Source: Anaerolineae bacterium (lineage in GTDB: Bacteria > Chloroflexota > Anaerolineae > Aggregatilineales > Phototrophicaceae). From it: DNA of 11,826 bases. Position numbers and translations under genes: made by a program. Numbering within the stretch: the stretch's first letter is position 1; each line of letters begins with the position of its first letter. The DNA is taken from positions 1 through 11,826 of the forward strand of contig JANQRM010000459.1 in assembly GCA_028284565.1 (NCBI GenBank), read 5' to 3'. The notes beneath the pieces are model-generated. The model made no database searches, was not told the origin of the DNA, and worked only from the letters and a program-made list of their open reading frames with translations. Shown piece by piece: positions 7,919-11,826 of this stretch.

Positions 7919-8176
7919 TTATGTTTCACAATCTCTTGCCGGTTCAATTTCGACAGTTGCGCCTGCCACTTCCAATGCCAGTTCGATGAAAGTTGCTTGT
8001 TCCAAATCAATACAATCCAACACAACCGAGGGCGGGTCGTAGATACAGCGAATCGCCTCCAGATGGGTGTGTGCCGACCCCGGCGACGGAGCCATCAGCA
8101 CATTGAGGATGGGTGCGCGTTTGCTGGTCGGCACATCGATGAGGATGACGCGATATTTGGGACTTGGTTTGGTCAT
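7919..8176 (-). CDS. Small protein with ribosomal L7/L12 C-terminal-like domain
   Basis: This 85-residue soluble protein fits the L7/L12 C-terminal fold along nearly its whole length: strand YRVILIDVP (8-16), helix SKRAPILNVLMA (18-29), helix HLEAIRCIYDPP (38-49), strand SVVLDCI (50-56), helix LEQATFIELALEVAG (58-72) and strand ATVEIE (73-78). The ending EVAGATVEIE matches the LEEAGAEVE end of true L7/L12. The GLGLKEAK loop that contacts translation factors is not conserved, reading PSPGSAH instead, and the N-terminal stalk-binding domain is absent. It is therefore not the ribosomal stalk protein. It lies 8 bases after another L7/L12-like gene and 25 bases before metH, all on one transcript. 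Function unknown; protein-protein contact is an inference. The fold call rests on by-eye alignment. Confidence 0.75.
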   Translation of the reverse strand: MTKPSPKYRVILIDVPTSKRAPILNVLMAPSPGSAHTHLEAIRCIYDPPSVVLDCIDLEQATFIELALEVAGATVEIEPARDCET

Positions 8177-8184
8177 ACTCGAAA

Positions 8185-8511
8185 CTATTCATCACGTAAA
8201 TCAACTGCCTCATCCGCTTCTGAAAGCCATTGTTGCAAATGTTCAATCGCGTCGCTGGCACTATAGGCATCTGCGCCTGTTAAACGACGGTAAGCATCTA
8301 CTGCTTGATTGACATCGCCTGTTTCCACCAGCCGTTCTAAGTGCAGGACATCTTGTTCTGCCATCTCTTGGAAGGCTTGGAGACTCGTATCTTGGCGGGT
8401 GCGTTTGCGCTTTTCTTCGATTTGCAAGAACCACACCACACCCACAATCAAGATCGTCAGAATCAGGATGAGGTTAAGCGCGATGATACCTAAAACGACA
8501 GAGAAGTCCAT
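8185..8511 (-). CDS. Membrane-anchored protein with partial L7/L12-like domain
   Basis: This 108-residue protein has one N-terminal transmembrane helix (about 6-29) followed at once by basic EEKRKRTR (32-39), so the C-terminal part should face the cytoplasm. Residues 54-96 resemble the first helices of the L7/L12 C-terminal domain. The segment AVDAYRRLTGADAYSASDAIE (70-90) parallels the pattern alpha-x-R-x-LTG-LxEAKDaVE of that family. The last strand of the domain is missing, and the protein ends in an acidic tail. This arrangement of membrane helix plus short L7/L12-like segment is seen in small proteins often misannotated as ribosomal L7/L12. The start lies one base after the stop of the P-loop-like gene, with GAGG about 9 bases upstream. 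No function is known to me. Confidence 0.8.
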   Translation of the reverse strand: MDFSVVLGIIALNLILILTILIVGVVWFLQIEEKRKRTRQDTSLQAFQEMAEQDVLHLERLVETGDVNQAVDAYRRLTGADAYSASDAIEHLQQWLSEADEAVDLRDE

Positions 8512-8512
8512 G

Positions 8513-8938
8513 CTACACCGCCTCTAGCACTTGCTCGATTTCAAAGGGCGCATATAAGGTGACATCGGCATCGGATTCGATTTGTTCACGGTACTGTGGG
8601 AAACAATCACAGGTGCGTAAATCCAACAAGCCAATTATCTGCACATCTTCAAGTTCGGATAAGGCGATGAATACCTCATCCAGATTTGCTGTTTCCGATA
8701 GTGCAACCAATGTCACAGCACTGTCTACTGTCTCATGAAGTTCGGAAAGTTTTGGCAGGATGTCACCCGATAGTCGAATCACTTCCTCACCTTGCAATAG
8801 CTCAGGGTCGATTTCCAGCCGTGATACATTGTCTATGACGGTCACACGCTTGCCTTGATTTGTATAGTGTGTTGCCAGTTCGACAGTCAAATGAATCTTC
8901 TCAATCGCCACCAAACCAACCAGTACAATCCACGTCAT
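8513..8938 (-). CDS. Protein with degenerate P-loop (MinD/CobW-like N-terminus), function unknown
   Basis: This 141-residue protein begins like a P-loop NTPase: hydrophobic strand TWIVLVG (2-8), loop, helix, then GKRVTVIDN (29-37), as in MinD/Mrp-type proteins. The loop itself is broken: G8-L-V-A-I-E13-K14-I15 against the consensus GxxxxGK[ST]. The second Gly is Glu and the Thr/Ser is Ile; only the Lys remains. The C-terminal half alternates strands and helices and contains TCDCFP (109-114), whose two Cys residues could bind metal or form a disulfide. It is shorter than any full MinD-type NTPase and has no visible Walker B. Its start overlaps the upstream stop (TGATG at 8936-8940), so translation is coupled. 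Nucleotide hydrolysis is unlikely; binding remains possible. Function unknown. Confidence 0.8.
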   Translation of the reverse strand: MTWIVLVGLVAIEKIHLTVELATHYTNQGKRVTVIDNVSRLEIDPELLQGEEVIRLSGDILPKLSELHETVDSAVTLVALSETANLDEVFIALSELEDVQIIGLLDLRTCDCFPQYREQIESDADVTLYAPFEIEQVLEAV

Positions 8939-9540
8939 CAGCTTTTCCGTATCTTCTCTTTAATGCTATCGGCAACGGCGAGCCACAATTCAATATCGCG
9001 TTGCTCAATCGCTTCATCTGTCCAAAATTCATAGGCGATTTGGGTGGCTTGTGCGTCGGTGTATTGCCCGGTCGCAGGGTCAAATTGATTCGCTCGCACG
9101 CGTTCCCAATCCTCTAGCCGAGAGCCATACCATGACTCGACCAACTCTGCCATGATGCCATTGACGCTTGCGCTCACCAGATAACCAATGCGGGGTGGCA
9201 GTGCGCCGGGTTGCATGGCATATGCCATATCGGAGAGGGCTTTCATGAAGTTGCCAGCTCCGGGTTGGGTGAATTCTTGCATGGCTTCTGGCGGGAGTCG
9301 GCGGGGTGCTGTGCCAGTGTTGACCATCTGTACCAAGATTTGCTGAGCGAATTGAGCATCCGGATAATAACGCAGGAAGGTCTCAACAAAGGGATGGACT
9401 CGTTCCACGACGACCATAAGCGCGATGAAAAATTCCATCTGCAAGAACAACTTCTTCAACAGAAATTGCGTCTGCTCTGGGTCACGCGCTTCGGCGGCGT
9501 GTCGTAATTGGAGGAGGTCGATTTCCGTCTGTGTACTCAT
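8938..9540 (-). CDS. Conserved-looking helical protein of unknown function
   Basis: This 200-residue protein is mostly helical and has no signal peptide or clear transmembrane segment; the hydrophobic stretch at 32-46 contains a Glu. Residues 1-60 look like two long helices (LLQLRHAAEARDPEQT onward), followed by a Pro-rich linker (74-93: TGTAPRRLPPE). A second helical part has several aromatic residues (ESWYG, EFWTDE, ELWLAVA), and the tail is basic (KEKIRKS). I recognise no family. It is the second gene of the riboswitch-led run, 38 bases after the phosphorylase. The spacer (9541-9578) contains a TATGAT-like hexamer but no convincing -35, so an internal promoter is possible but weak. Its last codon overlaps the start of the P-loop-like gene. 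Confidence 0.75.
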   Translation of the reverse strand: MSTQTEIDLLQLRHAAEARDPEQTQFLLKKLFLQMEFFIALMVVVERVHPFVETFLRYYPDAQFAQQILVQMVNTGTAPRRLPPEAMQEFTQPGAGNFMKALSDMAYAMQPGALPPRIGYLVSASVNGIMAELVESWYGSRLEDWERVRANQFDPATGQYTDAQATQIAYEFWTDEAIEQRDIELWLAVADSIKEKIRKS

Positions 9541-9578
9541 AGTCTCAGCGTATCATATCCATATTAATCTAGCGTAAA

Positions 9579-10343
9579 TTAGAGCTTCAACACCGACTCA
9601 ACTGCCAGCCAAAAGAGCTTTTCACGGGTGCTGGCTTGTTGATGCCAACCGCGATGATCCCATGTTTCACCGCCGACATCATCCCCACCATAGAGCAATT
9701 GACCAAAGACCACTTGGCGAAATTGAGCAATCGCAAAGAAGGCAGAGGTTTCCATCTCGACGGTCAGACAACCCTCATCCCGACGGTGTTTGACTTTATT
9801 CGCCGTTTCACGATAGGGCGCGTCGGTTGTCCATGTTTTGCCGATGAGATACGGAACGTCATGTTGTGCCAATGTCTGCTTGATGGCTTCGATGGCTTGC
9901 GGATGACCAGCGACCTCACGTGAGGGTGGCAGATAATGATAACTCGTGCCTTCATCCCGAATGGCAGAGTTGGGAATGACGACAGTGCCTAGCCTAATCG
10001 CACTATCCAGCACACCCGCCCCACCACAGGCGATGAATTTTGCCCCACCTTTGGCAATCATCTCCTCGAAGAAGGTCCCCATCAAGGATGCACCCACGCC
10101 GGGATGTGTTACACAGATGTCTTGTCCCTCATGCTCCAGTTGATAGATGGAGTTTACACCAATCTCACTACCGAGATGTCCAATGACTTCAGTTTGCCCA
10201 TTCCCACAGACAGACTGAATGATCTCATTGAAGAAGCAAAAGACGACTCGCTCTGGTAAGCCTTCAATGGATGCAACGGCTTGGCTCGGCTCGATGATGG
10301 CGGTGGGGGATGAGTCAAATTCGAGAATCGGTGCGTCCTGCAT
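9579..10343 (-). CDS. Nucleoside phosphorylase, uridine phosphorylase/PNP_UDP_1 family
   Basis: This predicted 254-residue cytoplasmic enzyme would cleave the N-glycosidic bond of a nucleoside, with phosphate or possibly water. Visible family motifs are THPGVGAS (79-86, phosphate/ribose loop), FIACGGAG (103-110), RDEGTSYHYLPP (129-140), TWTTDAPYRE (170-179), VEMETSA (195-201, the Met-Glu pair that holds the ribose) and GGDD (219-222, probable catalytic acid region). I chose ATG at 10343: an upstream TTG in frame (10379) lies inside the terminator hairpin and cannot be the usual start. The ribosome site GAAGGAG (10355-10361) is 11 bases upstream and doubles as the terminator's 3' arm. As first gene of a SAM-controlled operon it may act on methylthioadenosine or S-adenosylhomocysteine, a substrate guess from context. 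The sequence style is closer to uridine phosphorylase. Confidence 0.9.
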   Translation of the reverse strand: MQDAPILEFDSSPTAIIEPSQAVASIEGLPERVVFCFFNEIIQSVCGNGQTEVIGHLGSEIGVNSIYQLEHEGQDICVTHPGVGASLMGTFFEEMIAKGGAKFIACGGAGVLDSAIRLGTVVIPNSAIRDEGTSYHYLPPSREVAGHPQAIEAIKQTLAQHDVPYLIGKTWTTDAPYRETANKVKHRRDEGCLTVEMETSAFFAIAQFRQVVFGQLLYGGDDVGGETWDHRGWHQQASTREKLFWLAVESVLKL

Positions 10344-10375
10344 AAAACGAAAAACTCCTTCAGACTGGAAGGAGC
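10344..10375 (-). terminator. Riboswitch-controlled intrinsic terminator
   Basis: On the minus strand CTCCTTC (10374-10368) pairs perfectly with GAAGGAG (10361-10355) around a CAGTCT loop. TTTTT CG TTTT follows immediately (10354-10344). It lies directly before the phosphorylase ATG, as expected of the off-state terminator of a SAM-I riboswitch. The GAAGGAG arm is also the gene's ribosome binding site, so the hairpin would block translation of any transcript that reads through. Confidence 0.9.
10355..10361 (-). promoter_or_regulatory. Ribosome binding site inside terminator 3' arm
   Basis: GAAGGAG is a strong Shine-Dalgarno sequence 11 bases before the phosphorylase ATG at 10343. It is the complete 3' arm of the terminator stem, so it is accessible only when the antiterminator form is folded. 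It supports the ATG at 10343 over the TTG at 10379. Confidence 0.75.
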
Positions 10376-10408
10376 GCAAAATTGCAAATGGGTTGCAAGT
10401 TGACGCTC
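10372..10408 (-). promoter_or_regulatory. Antiterminator stem of the SAM riboswitch
   Basis: The 5' arm (10408-10393) and 3' arm (10387-10372) can pair in 14 of 16 positions, one of them a G-T wobble, around a CCCAT loop. The outer GAGCGT/GCGCTC and the inner TTGCAA/TTGCAA are unbroken. The 5' arm uses GAG of the aptamer's P1 3' strand (10408-10406). The 3' arm uses CTC of the terminator's 5' arm (10374-10372). Pairing therefore excludes both P1 and the terminator, the standard SAM-off switching logic. Confidence 0.8.
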
Positions 10409-10507
10409 ATCTCCCAGACAATTTGTCTGACGAATGTAGCACCGTTCCGACGCTTCGGGGGTTGCTGTGGGGTCATGGGGCCGTGTCCCTCGCCCACTCG
10501 TGATGAG
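10406..10507 (-). promoter_or_regulatory. SAM-I (S-box) riboswitch aptamer
   Basis: On the minus strand the conserved S-box core appears in order. P1 5' strand CTCATC (10507-10502). GAGGGAC (10491-10485) and GGCCCcATGA (10482-10473), the P2 kink-turn region. GCAACC (10465-10460). P3 CCGA/TCGG around AGCG. GGTGCTAcATTC (10442-10431). P4 CAGACA/TGTCTG around AAT (10429-10415). AGATGAG, whose GATGAG (10411-10406) closes P1. This matches the SAM-I consensus closely, including the invariant GGTGCTA and GCAACC blocks. Binding of S-adenosylmethionine stabilises P1 and lets the following terminator form. It stands before the phosphorylase and controls the run ending in metH. I am very sure of the class. 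Confidence 0.95.
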
Positions 10508-10520
10508 TTGATGTGTACGT

Positions 10521-10550
10521 ATCCTATCAGGGAACAGATTTGTCTGTCAA
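10521..10550 (-). promoter_or_regulatory. Promoter of the riboswitch-led metH operon
   Basis: On the minus strand a consensus -35 TTGACA (10550-10545) is followed after 18 bases by TAGGAT (10526-10521, four of six matches to TATAAT). Transcription would begin about 10514, a few bases before the aptamer's P1 at 10507, which is the normal distance for an S-box leader. A 14-base inverted repeat (10534-10547) overlaps the -35 box and the spacer. Confidence 0.75.
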
Positions 10551-10584
10551 GCGTGATACAAATTCTGATGCTTCTAGCATATAA

Positions 10585-11268
10585 TTACAAATGTGAGGAG
10601 TGTCTACCAACTACTTTCGCTAAATCCGTATTGAGCATGTTGACAATTTCCCCATCTTGTTTAAACAGTATCCTTGTATGTCTCAACCACCCAAGATATT
10701 CTGTCCAGCTAGTAAATTTCAGAGATACCATATTCTCATCTACTTTGTACAATTTTGGTGCCATGATGTCATAAGATAGATTTTTTAATAGTAGATTTTT
10801 CGCATCTACATCTTTTTTAACAAAAGGTTGAGTTCCAAACAATTCTTGGTCTTGAATCATTGGAATATCATCAATGCCATTTATTAATACCGGGAAAAAT
10901 TGGTGTCCTAAATATGTCTGAATAATAAATTGAGCTAAGCCTTCGAGATCATTATCAAACTTTTCTAGCAGATTTTCTCGCTTACTAAATTTGATGTAAT
11001 CATCATATTGAATATGATTATCGAGCCATAATATGCGTTGGTTATCTAATAGAGCAAAAGTAATATGGGAACGACCCCAATTTGCATATGCTATCCTAAT
11101 ATCTGTCGAATCAAAGGATAACCAATCCAAGTATATGTGATCGGACTCGGCTGACGCGAAAAATTCGACACGCTGATTCAGAATCATGATAAACCAATCG
11201 TCACTTTCTTTGATCGATATAGACTGAAAATGTTTAACCAAATTTTGCTTGATTGTATTGTCATCCAT
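10585..11268 (-). CDS. AT-rich orphan gene, hypothetical protein
   Basis: This 227-residue protein has no recognised family, signal peptide or membrane helix. It is rich in Asp, Asn, Ile, Phe and Trp (for example WFIMILNQR, HIYLDWLSF, FTSWTEYLGW), with alternating strands in the first 90 residues and helices later. Overall it looks like a compact soluble protein, possibly of the size and style of immunity or accessory proteins; that is only an impression. Base use differs sharply from the neighbours: two sampled 60-base blocks (10741-10800, 10921-10980) have 15 and 19 G or C, while flanking genes are clearly above half. This suggests horizontal acquisition. AGGGA lies 9 bases before the ATG and a TATAAT further up, so it has its own promoter. 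It sits alone between a terminator and the riboswitch promoter. Confidence 0.75.
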   Translation of the reverse strand: MDDNTIKQNLVKHFQSISIKESDDWFIMILNQRVEFFASAESDHIYLDWLSFDSTDIRIAYANWGRSHITFALLDNQRILWLDNHIQYDDYIKFSKRENLLEKFDNDLEGLAQFIIQTYLGHQFFPVLINGIDDIPMIQDQELFGTQPFVKKDVDAKNLLLKNLSYDIMAPKLYKVDENMVSLKFTSWTEYLGWLRHTRILFKQDGEIVNMLNTDLAKVVGRHSSHL

Positions 11269-11297
11269 ATTGAGAATTCCCTATCATCTTTTTGAAG

Positions 11298-11303
11298 ATT
11301 ATA
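11298..11303 (-). promoter_or_regulatory. -10 box (TATAAT) for the AT-rich orphan gene
   Basis: A consensus TATAAT reads on the minus strand 29 bases before the ATG at 11268. The best -35 at 17-base spacing is GCAACA (three of six matches), inside the loop of the preceding terminator. Transcription would start near 11291, giving a leader of about 22 bases that contains the AGGGA ribosome site. Confidence 0.5.
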
Positions 11304-11308
11304 GAATC

Positions 11309-11333
11309 AAAAAGCGGACGTGTTGCCCGCTTT
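11309..11333 (-). terminator. Intrinsic terminator of the HEAT-repeat gene
   Basis: On the minus strand AAAGCGG (11333-11327) pairs perfectly with CCGCTTT (11317-11311) around a 9-base loop. The stem runs into a TTTTT tract (11313-11309). It lies 25 bases after the HEAT gene stop, so it should end that transcript and separate it from the orphan gene. Confidence 0.85.
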
Positions 11334-11358
11334 AGATGAGTTCAGTGAATGATGAAGA

Positions 11359-11784
11359 TTAAAGTTCGGGTTCGGGTTGTGCTTCGTCGTCATAGCCCAA
11401 GATTTTGAGTGCAGAGAGGGCGGCTTCGCGGGTTTTATCGGTAGCATTGGATGCTAAGAGGATGAGGGGTTCGATGGCACGTTCATCACCGAGTTGTCCC
11501 AAAGCTTGTGCGGCATAGAGAGGCGTTTGGAAACCGGGTGCTTCTAAGGCTCTGATGAGTGGATACACCGCCCGTTGGTCACGTAATTTGCCGAGCATCA
11601 TGGCGGCACGCCCACGCACAATCAGGTCTTCGTCTTGGTCTTCGACAGTCTTAATCAGGGCGAGGAGGGCTTCTTCGCCACCAACCATGCCGAGCTTCAT
11701 CACAGCGGTTCGGCGACGATCCTTACTGACATCACGCAGTTCGGAGAGAATATCTTTGAGGTGTTCGGTTCTGGGGTCTGTCAT
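11359..11784 (-). CDS. HEAT-repeat protein
   Basis: This 141-residue protein is made of tandem helical HEAT/PBS-lyase-like repeats. Units are visible at about 21-50 (DRRRTAVMKLGMVGGEEAL), 54-84 (VRGRAAMMLGKLRDQRAVYP), 86-113 (TPLYAAQALGQLGDERAIEP) and 117-130 (KTREAALSALKILG), with the repeating pattern R-x-x-A-x-x-x-L-G-x-x-x-x-x-x-x-P-L. An acidic Pro/Glu tail follows. Such repeats form a solenoid that binds other proteins; a lyase role is not implied by so short a protein. There is no signal peptide. ATG at 11784 is preceded by AAGGA seven bases upstream, a clear ribosome site. A possible upstream gene ends four bases before it, suggesting it is the last gene of an operon closed by the terminator at 11309-11333. 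Confidence 0.9.
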   Translation of the reverse strand: MTDPRTEHLKDILSELRDVSKDRRRTAVMKLGMVGGEEALLALIKTVEDQDEDLIVRGRAAMMLGKLRDQRAVYPLIRALEAPGFQTPLYAAQALGQLGDERAIEPLILLASNATDKTREAALSALKILGYDDEAQPEPEL

Positions 11785-11788
11785 GGCG

Positions 11789-11826
11789 TTATCCTTTCAG
11801 CTCATAGGACAGACGAATACCGTCTA
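11789..11826 (-). CDS. Possible 3' end of an upstream gene (cut by window edge)
   Basis: Read on the minus strand from 11824, one frame gives the protein-like ending DGIRLSYELKG and a TAA at 11791-11789, four bases before the HEAT gene ATG. Another frame ends earlier, at 11804-11802. With only 12 codons visible neither can be confirmed. The tight spacing is like the rest of the window. Confidence 0.3.
   Translation of the reverse strand, partial: DGIRLSYELKG

Noticed and set aside
7894..8025. N-terminal extension of MetH to 8025
   Set aside because: It would overlap the upstream L7/L12-like gene by about 107 bases, and its residues do not resemble MetH; ATG at 7893 places LFDGAMGT at the normal distance.
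10344..10379. TTG start for the phosphorylase at 10379
   Set aside because: The extra 12 codons are the terminator hairpin and T-tract of the riboswitch; ATG at 10343 has a ribosome site.
10568..10580. ATGCT/AGCAT hairpin downstream of the AT-rich gene as its terminator
   Set aside because: The stem is only five bases with a three-base loop and no T-run; it is too weak to call.
1..11826. CRISPR array, tRNA, rRNA, transposase, integrase or phage genes
   Set aside because: I saw no regularly spaced repeats, no tRNA-like cloverleaf in the few intergenic gaps, and no mobile-element protein motifs.

Overview
The window is bacterial chromosomal DNA, with about 50-55% G+C by eye outside one AT-rich gene. 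Every supported gene reads on the minus strand, so transcription runs from high to low coordinates. Gene density is high, with several 4-base ATGA stop/start overlaps. The style of the proteins suggests a Chloroflexota (Anaerolineae-like) genome: a cobalamin-dependent methionine synthase of the long fused type, orphan L7/L12-like small proteins, a PMT-type membrane glycosyltransferase and HEAT-repeat proteins. This taxonomic call is an inference from resemblance, not a search result.

In transcription order: (1) At the right edge is a possible end of a cut-off gene, then a HEAT-repeat protein (11359-11784) with a good intrinsic terminator. (2) Next is a solitary, AT-rich orphan gene (10585-11268) with its own TATAAT box. 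(3) A promoter (10521-10550) is followed by a SAM-I (S-box) riboswitch aptamer (10406-10507). Its P1 3' strand can instead open a 16-position antiterminator stem (10372-10408), which competes with an intrinsic terminator (10344-10375). That terminator's 3' arm is also the ribosome binding site of the next gene. (4) The riboswitch leads into a tight six-gene run: a nucleoside phosphorylase, a helical protein of unknown function, a protein with a degraded P-loop, a membrane-anchored L7/L12-like protein, a soluble L7/L12-like protein, and metH (4351-7893). (5) A palindromic repeat-like spacer separates metH from a second run: a GT39/PMT-like membrane glycosyltransferase and two tandem zinc-ribbon paralogues, joined by ATGA overlaps. 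(6) A second palindromic repeat-like element precedes an adenosine-deaminase-family gene. That gene overlaps an alpha/beta-hydrolase-fold protein which lacks its catalytic Ser and His, carries a transmembrane helix, and runs off the left edge.

The best-supported biology is a methionine/SAM-regulated transcript. When SAM is abundant the riboswitch should terminate before the phosphorylase gene; when SAM is scarce the whole operon, ending in methionine synthase, should be read. The four small genes between the phosphorylase and metH have no function I recognise. Because they lie inside a SAM-controlled transcript they are the most interesting unknowns in the window, together with the dead-hydrolase membrane protein at the left edge. 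I found no CRISPR array, tRNA, rRNA, transposase or integrase.
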